A stretch of 64,000 nt of DNA from Sepioteuthis lessoniana (GCA_963585895.1 OY757934.1:37569836-37633835); one strand, 5' to 3'. Positions 31,966 to 44,629 are shown, counted from the first letter of the stretch. Numbers and translations are program-made. The notes: a model not told the origin generated them from the sequence alone.

Positions 31966-32690
31966 AAATTAAGTTAATCGACGATGGGAAGCAACCACAA
32001 GGTAAGAATAGAAATTAAATAATTTCAAAACAAGAAGACGCAATGGATTCAGGAAAATATCGAAAGAAAAAGAATGAGACGGGAAACATAGACATTGGAA
32101 ACGGAATAAATCAATATAAAATAATTAAGAGAGGCTTGTTGAAAAAATAAGAAAAATGTGTTTGGTTTAAAAACTCGAACCGGCTGTTTCTACTGCTATT
32201 TAACAGTGTGGATTTGGGCCAGTTTCAAAAGACGAACATACCCACAAAAAAAAAGGGTGATCTCGTTTCTACTACTTGGATTTTAGAGCTGAGGTATCAA
32301 GCCAACCATGTGCCCTCGAAAGTTATCGCGTCTGCCAACCCTTTTGCATCTTCCTGCAAAGTTCTGGTCACCATAAATGATTTTGATACAATTCTTTGAG
32401 TTATACTAATATGTCTATTGTAATTTTTTTTTTTAGATATTACCGACGCATATTTTCTTTACACTCTGAGAATTACCAATTTTTTTTTTGTATCCACCGA
32501 AAAATGTCACCACCTAATTTAAGAGCAGTAGTTGCTTCTTAATAAATTTCATAAACTATTGTTAAGATGGGAAAAGTGAACTTCAACACAAAAACGTTTG
32601 GGGGCCTCTGCTTTAAATATTCAGAATATGATTTCTTTTTTATGCCAAATGTATAATATCTTAATTAAAAACTTTTCTATGGATACAATA
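31966..32690. other. No recognisable feature
   Basis: AT-rich; short frames only. Confidence 0.55.
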
Positions 32691-32705
32691 AACAACAACA
32701 ACAAC

Positions 32706-32740
<35 letters not shown>
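32691..32740. repeat. (AAC)n-(AAT)n microsatellite
   Basis: ACA/ATA trinucleotide run, directly before a LINE fragment. Confidence 0.95.
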
Positions 32741-33075
32741 CGGCTGACCACAGGGTAAAAATGTAGGAAATCAAAAAGAGAGATAAGTACCAGGACCTTG
32801 CTTGAGAACGGAAAAACTATGGAACATGAAAGTGACGGTGATACCAATTGTAATTAGCGTACTCGGTACAGTCACTAAAGGATTGGTACAGGGACTGGAT
32901 AACTTGGAAATAAGAGGATGGGTGGAGATCATCTTAACCACAGTATTGTTGAGATCGGCCAGAATACAGAGAAGAGTCCTGGAAACTTGAGGAGACTTGC
33001 TGTCACTCAGATACCAGTGGAAAACCATCAGCTAACGCTGATGGGAAAATCTCTAAGAAGAAGAAGAAATATTGG
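32741..33075 (+). mobile_element. LINE fragment, family H, ORF C-terminus
   Basis: Translated in shifting frames: DKYQDLA, then LWNMKVTVIPIVISVLGTV, then LRSARIQRRVLET. This resembles the C-terminal tail common in cnidarian and molluscan non-LTR retrotransposon ORFs, where the phrase VIPIVIGALGT is typical. Ends in an AAG-rich tail. Two related fragments lie at 40318 and 40615. Confidence 0.75.
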
Positions 33076-33139
33076 AAGGATTGCTGAGCAAGCTAATTTT
33101 GCAGATTATTTCTACTTTAGTGAGTTCGATTCTTACTGA

Positions 33140-33420
33140 GAATCTTCCTCATGACGAGACGGTTTTCATCGTTAGTAATGGACACAGCAGTTCAATTCCG
33201 GAACGCGGATGTTTACATTTCACTAAGTGCTCCGGAAATATATGGACCAAACTATTCCCCTTTCCCTCTGCTTTGGGTAAAAAGTAGAGCAGTTTGGGAT
33301 CTTTAACTTTAGAATAGCAACCAACCAAGGAAAAAGAAAACTCTGAATACAGATATATTTTACTTCACTTAAAAATTGACCTTTGTAGCATCCTTCTCGT
33401 TGTAAAGTAGTTGATGTCCG
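33140..33420 (+). mobile_element. Divergent SINE family A
   Basis: Head GACGGTTTTCATCGTTAGTA, B box AGTTCAATTCC, core GGAAAAAGAAAACTCTGAAT and ACTTAAAAATTGACCTTTGT. No clear target duplication. Confidence 0.78.
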
Positions 33421-34516
33421 CCACTTGTGCCCTTGCACCAGACTATGTTCAACTAATAAATAGTAGCAATCTTCATTGACAGTGTCAATATCATCATTTT
33501 CCTGTGGTATATTTGATAGGTTTGTGTTCTATTCTTGAATATTACATCTCGACTTTTCAGAATTTCATCGGTCAGTACATTCCCCAGACACTCTCTTATT
33601 CAACTTCAGTTTGCGGTGACCTTTGTGAATATGGGCAACTTGGACAAATGATATTTAACTTGGATCTTTCTTCCCGATTGCCTCTCTCTACGTTAATTGT
33701 TTCGAGCAGTAAGTTCGATAATTCGGGCCAAATACTATTTTTCATTCATCGTAAGCCCGCTATTTCAAGCAGAATACTATTTACTATACTCTTTAGGCCC
33801 AATATTGCAGGCTTAAAATGATCACATCAGATATTGCTAAGAAAATACTTCATACAATAACCCTTCACGGCTTCCTTTTTTTAATCCAAACAACTCTGAT
33901 CCTCTGCACCTTTGGGCCTTTGCTGAAAAAAATAGCTGAAAATATAAAAGGTCAAATGTTACTTTGCTATTTGCCTGATTGAAATTATTCTTGCCAGGCA
34001 ATAGCAATGAAGAAATAAGGATTCCTCAGTCCGAATGCACGCCGGTGGGGTATATGTACTTCTTGTTAGCGGCACAAATATCGATCGCTTAGCTTCTGAG
34101 GATTAATAGAATGAAATGATAGCTTAAAACGAAAACGTTTGCACCCTGGAACAAAATTTTCATCTTTTTTGTGTTCAATCGTTTGCAAATGTTGTGAACT
34201 CAGATATAGGGTACCTGAGGGAAAATAAAATACGTGTTTAAAGAGTTAAGCTGCCAAAACGTTTGAATTAAGTAAGTACAAATATTTTTACTCTAAAACA
34301 ACTAAAATAGTTATATCGAGATTTTTGTTTGCACAAGATTAAATGGTCTAAAATAGAAAATAAAGCTATTTCTAATCAAGTTTGCAACTTAATAATGAAC
34401 TAAGATTGACGATTATAATTTCTCAAATAATGTAACCTAATTTCCAGTTGTAGAGAACCCTTTTTTGGCTCGTTCATTTTTTAATAGTTTTTCAATTTCT
34501 AAAAATATAAATTTAG
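33421..34516. other. No recognisable feature
   Basis: AT-rich. The 105-codon frame at 33504-33821 matches no family I know. Confidence 0.55.
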
Positions 34517-34826
34517 ACGCCTCGCACTGCACGAATAGAATGCGAAACAAGGTCGTTTTAAAGCGGGGTTTAATTTATTCAAACCTGTTAAAATCGGCTT
34601 AAAAATTAAGAGTTTTCTTTCTTCCAGACCGGTTGCTTTAACAAGATTAAAGAGCCCATTCTTCCCTATTATTTACCCGTAGCTGGAGGAAAAATAATTG
34701 GATTCACATCTTTCCCAAGTGTATTAGAGCTATTTGAAATGCAAAAAGTCTCATTCAGTATTTGAAATCGGCTCACCGTGTCCATTTCCTACGACGGTAG
34801 CCAATGCACCACGTGTGTCTCCAAAC
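34517..34826 (-). mobile_element. Divergent SINE family A
   Basis: On the minus strand, head CACGTGGTGCATTGGCTACC, B box CGATTTCAAATACTG, full body. The tail has an inserted duplicate of the GCTTAAAAATT-like segment near 34600. Confidence 0.8.
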
Positions 34827-36570
34827 ATTCTCTAAAATTTCTGATAATTGTTTAACATAATGAGTCATTTGAATTAGACAGAAGTAACAGGCATTTAGTT
34901 ATTAGTTATTCTTTAGTTATTTCTTGACAAGTACTAACTCAGAGGTAACTATATTATCTTTCTAGTCGCATGTTGTTAGAAGAAGACGGTTATTTTCCTC
35001 TGTCATTCGTTGACACATCTCGTGATTGTACTGTTGGTAAGAATTGAATATCGTAATCTTGTGTCCGAGTGACACAATACTAAATGCCTTGTACATAAAC
35101 ACACGAAATATTTGTCTGTTAGAAACACAAATGTCTTTGTTCATTAGGCATACATTCCTTAGACAAGACAGTTTTTCTTTTTTAGTATAAGGTTTCTTAA
35201 TGTATAAAAACTGATCATAACCCAAATTAATTTTACCCTGTAGGTACAGGAGAGTATTTCATATTCAATTGTTCACACATATCTTCATTCCTGTATGGTA
35301 GGTATGAAGAAAATTCGGCACATTTTATAATTAAAACAGATTAAATTTTAGAATGTCGTTCTTAAGTTTTTTTTCTTTTTTCCAAGAAAGAAACAATCCC
35401 AAATTTCTATTAAAAAAAAAATATACGCTCGCCTGTTATTGCAGAAACTAGCTTGCTTATTGGTCAGTTTTTGTGTTTTGTTTATCTTAGTTTGACAATA
35501 CATTAGCTGACACAGATTATACTATCTCGAACTTTTAGAAGTGTGGAGTTTGTAATAGTATTTATTGCGTTTTGAGTCTTACGTTTAAAGATTATATCAC
35601 CTAAACGGAATATCTTTTGAATTCAAATAAGAAAAGAAAATAATTTTGAAAAAATGTACAAAGAAGCGTATACATACATTTTTCCGCAGCAGACGATAAA
35701 CACATCTTATCAGTCAACCGCTTAAAGAGAGTAATTTCCCTTAAAACGGGTAATTTCCTTTTAAAGAACTTGTAATGCAAATATTCTCAGCATCTTCTCG
35801 ACATAATTTCCTATTTTTTCTCCCTTTTTCAATTTCTCTTTCCTTCCAACATATTCTCTCCTCGCTTTCTTCTCCCTATTCTTTCTTTCTTTCTTTCTTT
35901 CAAGTGATGTAAAGGAACTAAGACGATTGATGCTTATGCGTTCTCAAATGACCAACATGACTGATGCCACCATATTGAACCAACAGACATGCAGAAATGC
36001 CAACCTATATATTAATAATTCCATCATTTATAGCAGAAATCATGCTGCTTTTAATACTGATTCAGTGAATGAAAAACAGAAAGGGAAAAGGAAAAAGAAA
36101 GAGAATTCATAAAGAGAAAAACTAAATCACAATGTACAAAAGTTTATAAAAAGTAAAAAATCAAAATATTAAAAATAAAGAAAAGTAGCAAGATATTAAA
36201 AGTAGTTATAATCAAACTAAATAAACAAAAAGAGAAGATATTAAATTATGAAAGAATGAAGCTTAAATCATCAAAAGGATTAAATGTTATTTTTCATCAA
36301 AATTTTATTTTTTATCGCAACAATTTTTGTGTGTGAAGTGATGCACGGCGATTTTATCCTGAGTAACGCCTCAGTTGATAGATCTTTTTTTTTGTCTCTT
36401 TAAGACAAACGTGTAAAGATTATAAATCGATGAATGAATGGGAGAAACAATTTATTAATTGGATAGAGATTGACTGATTAAGAAATCAAAATAGAGTTGG
36501 TGATGGATAATAAAACACATTAAAAGAACCGAGAAAAGGGGAGTTAAACGATAAGTATATACACCATCCT
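34827..36570. other. No gene recognised; short TTTC run
   Basis: AT-rich DNA. A CTTT run lies at 35880-35900. Frames at 34962 (minus) and 35927 (plus) are short and match nothing. Confidence 0.55.
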
Positions 36571-36574
36571 GTAA

Positions 36575-36745
36575 GGCAAAGAGATGGGAGGAAAACGAAG
36601 AGGCCGACAAAAGAAGAGATGGGAAGATAACCGACGGGTATGGACTAGCCTATTTGTTACCGAGTCGCAGAGTACAGCTTACGATCATGATAGATAGCGG
36701 GTGATTGCCTCTAGAATCCCACCTGGGGTTACGAAACTGGCAATG
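36575..36745 (+). mobile_element. LINE 3' end of another family, with (GAT)n tail
   Basis: Translation GGKRRGRQKKRWEDN followed by YGLAYLLPSR resembles the last residues of RTE-type ORFs (GRPKxRWEDNI), here with a stop. It ends in a GATGATGATG run at 36729-36745, as expected for such elements. Sequence and wording differ from the LINE at 29531. Confidence 0.75.
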
Positions 36746-38315
36746 ATGATGATGATGTGTCGAGTTGTTTTTTTGTTTTATTTTGTTTTTATTTTTTTTT
36801 ACCAAGCTTAGCTTAGTTTAGCACACAAGCCTCGGGTTTTTAAGTACCTCCTGCTTCTAAGTAGTCATCCATGTCAAGCACCAAGCAGGTTGACCAACTT
36901 TGGTCATCTTGTGGTAAAAAGGTGACTTTAATGTAACTTGAATACAAGTCAAGTGGTTTGTCAAGTTGGTGAGATAATCCAGTACTTCTAACAACAGACA
37001 TCGGTGTTCAAGCTCGGGAAAATTGTAGCTTTACACACCAAATGTACGGTTGAATCATTACATGGGACAAATAGACGCTGGCAACGCTGCGGTGTTCAAA
37101 TGGAACGTCGTGCTGGTGAGGTCTCAATTGACATTTATACTACCACATTGACGCTTCCACTGTCATGTGTCTGACGTGTTCACGAGTGTAAGGCGGATTT
37201 CGTGATAAAAAAAGTAGCGAACACGAAAAACCCAGTCAATACAAAATTTTATTCGCTACTACACATTTTAGTAGTCGTCAAGAAGAGATAAACAGAGTAT
37301 GAAAACTGTGTCGACCGCATTAGCTAAACAAAACATGTCATCTTCCACGTTTTACGTGTTCGCTGGTTTTGTCTTTATAGCTTTGAGTCTGGTGTGAGAC
37401 CTCTTTTTGAAGCTCACCCTAAAATGGGGGCTGCAACTTTGGCCTGTCTTTATCTCGTCGCGCCCGGTCGCCAACTTACAACCTGATGGTGTTTTTATTT
37501 GAGTTCCCTTCAACCAATCAGAACTCGTTGGCGATTTGCTGCTGATGCTTTTCTATTTTCAACTCAGGCGTCCCTGTTATTTTACGAAATGCCCTGGTTT
37601 TCAAATGATTACCTTTAAGACACTTCCTTGAGTGAGAAGACTTTTACAATAGTATTCCTTCGCAATTGAATACAATTTCTCTATGGACCAGACGTAAGTG
37701 AGTTTAGTAAACATATACTTTAAGCTATTACGAATATTATCATCCATTGTTCACTTAACATTGCTAATATCACCCCTCATGGTCCTGATTATGGTTCAGT
37801 TGAACCAAAACGCTATAGTGTCGACTTCTAAATAAATCTCTCCTTCCACTTGGATTACCTTGTTATCAATTTTTCTACATTACATCGCTGTATATTATCA
37901 TCTGTAAATTTGTAGAACCAATGAACATTTCATAAACAGAATGTATAAAGATCTTTTTTTGTTGAACATTATATTACCAAAACAGATATTATAAAGTAAT
38001 ATCCACAGAACTGAAACTCCGTAATCAAGAATAAAATATAAACATACATGTAATTAAAAGTAAGATTGCATGAATATAAAAAAAGATGTGCACTTATTTT
38101 GGAGCTATTTATTACATAGTCTCAATGCTGGTCTACTCTGACAAATTTGTTTTGCTATGGAACAAAAGACATTGAGAGATAATGTTATTCGTAAAAAAAC
38201 ACCAAGGTTTGCTGTCATCTTTTGTCCTATTTCCTTCCGGAGATTCAAGCATTAAAAAAGAACAAAAAAAAAAACCCCAAAAAAAACAAAACGAAACAAA
38301 AACACCCAAGTACTG
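36746..38315. other. No gene recognised; CpG-richer island at 37010-37520
   Basis: Within AT-rich DNA, 37010-37520 contains many CpG pairs and little simple repeat. On the minus strand at about 37459-37478 it carries TGGCGACCGGGCGCGACGAG, which recalls a retroviral-type primer-binding sequence. I see no LTR ends or coding blocks to support an LTR element. Unassigned. Confidence 0.4.
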
Positions 38316-38573
38316 ACCGGCTCATTGGTCTAGTGGGTAGAGTGTTCGCCAATGGTCCGGGAGACTTGGGTTCAATCCCAGGTCGGGTCATACCAAAGAC
38401 TTTAAAAATGGTACTTGATACCTCTTTGCTTAACACTCAGCAATATAAGGTACGTATCAAGGGTAAAGTGGAACAATCCATGGAAAGAAGTAGCGCCCTC
38501 TCCTACACCTCGATGTAGTAGCTATTGAAAAGGGAGCCTTCTGATCGCCCTCGACTACGGTCGCCAACTTTAT
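38316..38573 (+). mobile_element. Full-length SINE family B
   Basis: The reference copy of family B: head ACCGGCTCATTGGTCTAGTG with an A-box region TGGTCTAGTGGGTAGAG and a consensus-like B box GGGTTCAATCCC. A body with AAAATGGTACTTGATACC and TAACACTCAGCAATATAAGG follows, ending in TCGCCAACTTTAT. About 255 bp, no coding capacity. The tRNA resemblance is strong, but the acceptor arms do not pair, so it is not a tRNA gene. No flanking duplication was found by eye. Confidence 0.92.
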
Positions 38574-39349
38574 ATTACTCAATTATGCGTCGATAGATAC
38601 ATGACCAATTAGAAATTGAAATTAAAATTATTCAGTGAACTACATGAGTTTGAAAACGTATCTCAAGCTTCATCAACTCCATCGCATTGGAGTCAACGAT
38701 TATGTCAGATTCGGATCCAAATTCAAATTAGAAGCAAGTGGAACTAATTTGATAAATTATGGCAGTCATTCTCGTTTGAAACACTTGTACATTTATCTAC
38801 AGCGTACTCGTATGTTTTCAGCATTTATCTCAGCATTTGGTTTGGCACCAAAGATCATAGATCAACTCAATAACCCCGGGGCTAATCATACGAGTGATTA
38901 CGTATTCACGTAATGTTTCAGCAATTTGGTGTATAGGGAGTAGATCAATTGATAAAGTTGATTACAATGCCATAAATATTTAAATAATCACGTGATCAGT
39001 TTCGCTTGAAATATTACAAAATAATAAAAAAGAAATGATGATTATATTTCATGTTATCATATTTCTTCTGTTCTTATGTAACTGTTCTGTTCGAGTTAAC
39101 CGTTATTTTGAACATGTTGCCTGCTTTGGCTGATGTTTTTACCGTCATTAAGAAAAGGAATTTTGAGGAAAATAGCTATAATTTTTGCTAATAACTCAAA
39201 TTATCAGAGATTATAATTCGATAAACAGATTGACAGAGATTCCTTTTCAATGTTATTCTGTTTTTCCCTGTGCCATTTAGTGAATTATTATTCATGCTAG
39301 TATATATAAATCATCAATATTTTTATTCGTATCTATTACTAACTATACA
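38574..39349. other. No recognisable feature
   Basis: The 92-codon plus frame at 38635-38913 resembles nothing I know. AT-rich. Confidence 0.5.
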
Positions 39350-39745
39350 CATCTATCTCTGGCTATTAATATCTATCTATCTATCTATCTATCATTTAAT
39401 GTCAATCGCAATTTAGTAATATCTACTTACTTCAGGCTATCATTATCTATCTCAGGATGTTAATATCAACATGTATATTCCCAGGTTATTAATATGTATA
39501 TTCAAGCAATGTATTTCTATCTATCTCAGACTATTAACATCTATCTATCTATCAATCTATCTATCTATCTCAGGATATAAATGTCTATATTTATCTATCT
39601 CAGAATATTGGTATTATTTATCTATCTAAGGATAACTATATTTATATCTATTCTAGTCTGCTAATATCTGTCATAGGCTATTGATATCGATATCTTTCTC
39701 AGGTTATTAATATATGTTACAGTTTATCTATATCTATTTGTCTAT
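39350..39745. repeat. Degenerate ATCT minisatellite
   Basis: Runs of ATCT are interrupted at irregular intervals by CTCAGG(C/A)TATTAATAT-like phrases, giving a loose tandem of roughly 30-60 bp units. Old and eroded. Confidence 0.8.
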
Positions 39746-40317
39746 CAACTGGTATATGAATGGAAATCTTCCGTCGAGGCAAAATTGTTTAAAAACTAGA
39801 CTCTAAAGCTAATTCATATCGAGTAGTGGTTTCAATCCTCGATAGGTGCATTGTTTTCTTTACATCGTGCCAAACTTAAGCGAGCAAGTCAAATTCATAA
39901 TGAGTTGTGAGTTCGATCCTCTCTTGATTCCACATCCTTTGGCCAAATGTAAGTACATCGTTAAAAAGAAGAAGTGAAAATTATTCTTAAATAAATAATT
40001 TTTCTTCTATTATAAGGAAGCAGACTTATTTGGTTATGAAATAAGTGTTTACGTCGGTAAACAAAAATACGTACAAAGATCAACATTTTCAGTCCCAAAT
40101 TCGCTCCCATTTTATAAATACACTTCAAACTCCGACTATTTCCGGTATCTATTTATTTACTTCAGAAAAATGAGAAATTTCATAAAAAAGAATATTTTTT
40201 GTGTAAAGTTGTGAAAAAAGTTTGCAAATAAATCTCAAAAGTTTTCAATGTTAGTTTTAAAATTTATTGAATGCAAAATCAGATAAAATTTTTTTTGAAC
40301 ATCCAGACAACAGCATT
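39746..40317. other. No firm feature
   Basis: Two B-box-like phrases (GGTTTCAATCCTC near 39828 and GAGTTCGATCCTC near 39909) suggest worn tRNA-derived elements. I cannot delimit them. Confidence 0.35.
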
Positions 40318-40432
40318 ATTTAAGATCGATCAGAATACTGAGAAGAGTCCTGAAGACTTGCGGAGACTTGCTGTCACTCTAATTCCCGTGGAAAACCATG
40401 AGCTAATGCTGGAGTGAAAAAAAAAATCTCAA
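40318..40432 (+). mobile_element. LINE fragment, family H, 3' end
   Basis: The nucleotide phrases GAGAAGAGTCCTG, GGAGACTTGCTGTCACTC and GTGGAAAACCATGAGCTAA match 32960-33045. Confidence 0.72.
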
Positions 40433-40614
40433 AGGAGTAAAGTAATTATTGAAGCAATTCTTAGCAAAAGCTTTGCTAATTTGAAGCTGTATATGCACGT
40501 ATGCAATAACTATCAGACTTTTGTTGATATATCATATTGACCAAACTGTTAACTTGAAGAAATATTTGTCTTCGTACAATAGCGTCGTGATAAAGCAATT
40601 TTCAAATGGTTTTT

Positions 40615-40975
40615 GTTGTTCTAACGGACTAAAGAGGGAAAATGAAAGAAAGCGAAAACAAAGAGAAATAATAGGATCTTGCCAGAGAGACAAAAAAAAA
40701 AACTGTGAAATATGAGTGTGACTATGATAACAATTAAAGATGAAGCGCTTGGAACTTTCCTCAAGTTCTTAGAAAGGAGTTTAAAAGAATTGGAGATCAT
40801 AGAAAGAATCGATACCATCTAAACCACAGCACTGCTCCGATAAGTTAGAATACTTTGGAGAGTTCTGGAAACCCGAGGAAAACTAAGAAAACCTGAATAG
40901 GCTTGCAGTCACTCAGACTCAAGAGAAAAACCACCAGTTAAAACAGTTGTGAAAAACGTACTAAGAGTAAAATAT
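40615..40975 (+). mobile_element. LINE fragment, family H
   Basis: Parallels 32780-33060 at lower similarity: GGATCTTGCCAGAGAG, ACCACAGCACTGCTCCGATA, TTGCAGTCACTCAGACTC. Broken in all frames. Confidence 0.65.
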
Positions 40976-41017
40976 ACAGATTTTTGAGTGTATCACGTTA
41001 TTCCTTCGTTTGTATGA

Positions 41018-41205
41018 GGTAACGTCTATCGTCTTGGGAAAGGAATTCGGCGAGCCGATTTCAAATCTTGGTCAAGATGGTTTGCGTTTCACATATCGCC
41101 AATGCTCTTGGGAAAGACATTTATCCCTGTATTTTACATCAGTTATGAATGAAATGTTAGATTGACAAGACTCTCTAAACCAGTTTAGGAAAAAGAAAAG
41201 TATTG
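41018..41205 (+). mobile_element. Divergent SINE family A, 3' truncated
   Basis: Head GAGGTAACGTCTATCGTC, B box GATTTCAAATCTTGG, body to AGGAAAAAGAAAAG. Confidence 0.7.
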
Positions 41206-41687
41206 TTAGTCCCAGACAAACATCCACTATTATAAACAAAACTAGCCGTCGATCAGTTTTCGTCTTTAGCTGAACTCTTGGGTACTCATATGTCGTGCAC
41301 AAGAGCACTAGCATTTTTATTTAATTGTAATGTAGATTCTATAAACGGAGAATGTGTTGAAATCGATTAAATGACACCGAAAGCAACCGTAAAGCGAATT
41401 TTCAAATAGTTATAATTATATAGATATTTTTTTATTCTTTTAAGATTCCTTGCATGTATCTAAAGATATTAAATATTCAATATCATAAAGAAAGAATAGA
41501 TAGTAAATTCAATTCGCTGTGGAAAGCCGAAGATTCGTAGTTTAATCCTTGGTAGAAGTGTGATGAGGACCCAGGTTCCGACCACGAAAAGACAACTCGG
41601 AACACGATATAAGTTTAAAGATATATTGAAGTAACAAGATACATAGAAAAGTGGTGACGTAAGCTAGGCTTACTTGTCAGTCGGATA
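41206..41687. other. No recognisable feature
   Basis: AT-rich; nothing supported. Confidence 0.5.
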
Positions 41688-41850
41688 TCGATAGAGTATC
41701 CAATAGTAATTTACGAAGCTCTTTGCTTCGATATGACACAAGGCCGAATGAATGGGCACCCAATGAGACTCGAACTCATTCGTATAGGTTTGCTAGCCAA
41801 GCTTGCTCACCGTTACACCACCAAAGATGCCCTCGGTAGAGTATTCAATA
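41688..41850 (-). mobile_element. SINE family C with target duplication
   Basis: Body about 41706-41832 on the minus strand. TCGATAGAGTATCCAATA (41688-41705) is matched by TCGGTAGAGTATTCAATA (41833-41850), two differences. The GAGTTCGAGTCTC B box is intact. Confidence 0.9.
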
Positions 41851-42418
41851 TTTCACGAGAGTAATTGGCTCTCGATTAATATAAAATTTGGAAGAATCCA
41901 TGAATGGGAAGTTAACGGCCACATAACAAAGTGTTAAAGGGTTCCATTTTTAACCTAGCCTGAGCACACAGATAATATGCATTGATCCAAAGACCAAAAG
42001 CAAATCTATGACCAAATACCATAATTACGACTGAAACTATGCTATAAATTAATAAATGCAAGCATAGTGTACTTTACTAAACTTTTTGTTAAGATGTGAC
42101 GGAAGGCCATATGAGCGGGCACATAGTGAAACTCAAATAAATAGAACCCAACTATTCTATCTTTATTCTTTCTAAATATGTATGCCTGTAGCGAATTATT
42201 TCCTCACCAAGTAAGAATGGAACATCATAAATAAGGAAACTCATTAACAATTCAACGACGTGAACTTTGATTTGGCCCAAGATTGTAAGTCTGGATCACG
42301 TAATACTAAAGAAATTCATTACTCAGTAGTAGAAGTTGGTCTGTTAGACTAGCTCATTAACCATTACATTAAAACGAGTTTCATGATCTCACATAACTGT
42401 AGATACTCTAAAATATTT
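41851..42418. other. Plain DNA with a family C fragment
   Basis: At 42072-42145 the minus strand keeps the 3' half of family C (GCCCGCTCATATGGCCTTCC, then AAGTTTAGTAAAG). The rest is featureless. Confidence 0.55.
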
Positions 42419-42691
42419 GGAGGCGCACGGTTATCATTGCTAGAAATGGACCCGTAAACCCAAGTTCAAATCCTGGACAAGGTTGTTCGAATTTCACACA
42501 ACACTAATATCCTTGGGGAAGGTATAAATCTAACCATTCTCCCTCTTGCTACGAGTAAATAGTAGGGCAAGCTAAGCTCTTTAACCAAGGTATAGCGAAG
42601 GAAAACTCTGAATTCAAGCCAACCTGATACTGCTTAAAATTTGACCTTGAGTCACATTCGATCCGTGGCAGAGGGGTTGGCTAAAAATATA
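42419..42691 (+). mobile_element. SINE family A, moderately diverged
   Basis: Part of the head is deleted (GGAGGCGCACGGTTATC). B box AAGTTCAAATCC, full body, and tail to GGGTTGGCTAAAAAT. Confidence 0.85.
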
Positions 42692-43139
42692 CTTTAAAAT
42701 ATGTGAACTAATTTATAGGTTAAAATATATAAGGAAATGAAATCATATCAAAATAAGCTAGGCTAAAGTGTTCCCAAAACTCGAAAACCAAGTTTTTCAT
42801 TTCCAAATCTTCTGTTGTAACTATCAAGACTAATTTCACGCTAGTGTGTACACCTTATTTTGACAACTGTTTGTGTAGTGACATTCGTTTAAAATTCATA
42901 TGTCATGTGCGTTTAGAAAACAATGCATCAAAAATATTTATTATTGATTTACTTTTGACATTGACAAATAGGTAAAAAGGAAGTAGTATATATGAGAAAA
43001 GAGGTTGCAAAACTATATTTGATAGCCATCAGCATGTAAGAAATGTTTATCAATAACTTAACATTCTATTGATGAGTTAAGAAACGCCTGTCGCATTATT
43101 CCATCTATACAAATCAAATTATATCTAGCAATGAGTTTA

Positions 43140-43186
<47 letters not shown>

Positions 43187-43339
43187 ATGTATATATGTAT
43201 ATGGGGATGTGTGTGTCCATGGGGTATATATATATTTATATATAGATGAGAATAAACAGTCGATTAAAGAACAGTTTTAAGAATCCAATTGCTCAAATGC
43301 TCTCCAGCAGAGCAGTATAAAAGCTAAAAGAAATCCTTA
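42692..43339. repeat. Plain DNA with a (CT)n tract
   Basis: CT units at 43145-43182, followed by TA/TG-rich sequence to 43245. No gene seen. Confidence 0.75.
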
Positions 43340-43790
43340 GTTTGGTTTCTTAATAGCATATCAACTTTCGTGGGTTATCTAACGACAGAGACATTCTTGT
43401 AGGAGAGCAGTACTGGTACTATTTATTCCATAGTTGGAGGGATAAACGTTGATTGATTTCTTTACTTAATGGCATATCAAATTTAGTGGCTTATCTAATG
43501 CCACATCAATCCTTGTAGAAGTGTCGTGGTTCTATTTAGCCCCTAGCTGGGAGGACAGAAAAGTTCATACCTTTCCTGAATGGAATTCAAACACGTTTAT
43601 GACGATTTTGCAGTCCGTCACTTTAACGTTTACCTCACAGGGAGTTCCCCAGGGGAAAAGGGGTTCGTACCTTTCCCAAGGGTATTAGTCTGAAAGTGAA
43701 CGTAATAGCGCGACTGTGGTTCGAACTCGCTTACTAAGATGCCACAGTTTAGCTCATTAGCCACTACGCTATGTGAACTTTGCCCGAAAA
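43340..43790 (-). mobile_element. Two family D SINEs in tandem, minus strand
   Basis: A tail fragment (43340-43440) is followed by a second copy (43455-43790). The second starts on the minus strand with a head whose B box is GTTCGAACCACAG, then GCGCTATTACGTTCACTTTC and AATACCCTTGGGAAAGG. Further on come the AGCTAGGGGCTAAATAGAAC block and the tail TGGCATTAGATAAGCC. About 90 bp of D-type sequence is duplicated near 43545-43650. Family D resembles A between CCCTTGGGAAAGG and AGCTATGGG, which matters for the chimera at 54276. Confidence 0.75.
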
Positions 43791-43835
43791 GAAATTAAAT
43801 TTCAACATTCTTAATATAGTTTCATTGTAAGCTGG

Positions 43836-44420
43836 TTGGTTTGTTTGGTTTTATGGCATATCAACCTTTGTAGGTTATTTAACGCCAAATTCATTTTTAT
43901 GTAAATAATCTGTTCTATTGAAAACAGTTCAGTTTAGCATGAGTACACAGTTTAATTGTCAAAAACATTTCCATTTCAAACTATTCAAGCAGTTATATGT
44001 AATAATTCAGTTAAGTGTAAATACAGTTTTAATGTCGAAAAAACAGTTCTATTTGAAATAATTCAGTTAAGTATAAACACGCAGTTTAAGTGTAATTACG
44101 GTTTAATTGTTTCTATTTCAAGCTATTCAAGCTATTTCAAGCTATTCAGTTTACTCAATTCATTTTAGCATAAGTATGCTGTTAGTTCTATTTAACCCAT
44201 AGATAGGACCCTAATCAGGTGCTACCACTCCGGGCCAGAGTGGACCTGGGAGCGATAGCAATAAAGGGGTACTCTGCATTCCCCAAAGCTCCAGCATTGC
44301 TGGAACCTCACCATCAGACTGTTTAGTGTCATATCCAGGACAATCGTTAAGGGGGGGTCTTACCCCTCTGCAGAGAAGCAGTCGGTGTATTCTACAGCCC
44401 CAGCCGACTGGGCAAGGTTT
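43836..44420 (-). mobile_element. Long family E repeat
   Basis: On the minus strand from GCCCAGTCGGCTGGGGCTGT through GTTCCAGCAATGCTGGAGC and GGCCCGGAGTGGTAGCACC to several internal ACTGAATTATTT-type units. The tail TTTGGCGTTAAATAACC with GGTTGATATGCCATAAAAC closes it. The open frame at 44211-44438 is fortuitous. Confidence 0.82.
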
Positions 44421-44594
44421 CATTATAATAAGTTTCATGTATCAAGTATGGAATAGAAAGCACAGCCACCAGATGAAACTTTATTAGCGATAAATAGTAC
44501 GAAAGGAACGTTTCACCTGATCGTTGAATCTTCTATTCCATCGTTGATACATGCAACTTATTGTTAGAAGAAAGGATTGTAATTTTTTAAAAAT

Positions 44595-44596
<2 letters not shown>

Positions 44597-44629
<33 letters not shown>

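Noticed and set aside
37440-37480. LTR retrotransposon primer-binding site
   Set aside because: No LTR boundaries, polypurine tract or gag/pol blocks were found nearby on either strand.
38316-38390. Functional tRNA gene at the head of family B
   Set aside because: A and B boxes are good, but the ends do not form an acceptor stem and the same head recurs with a fixed SINE body.
39350-39745. CRISPR-like regular repeats
   Set aside because: The spacing is irregular and the units are ATCT slippage products. The genome is eukaryotic.
44211-44438. 75-codon minus frame with repeated Cys/Pro/Gly
   Set aside because: It is the head region of family E, which lacks coding constraint in its other copies.
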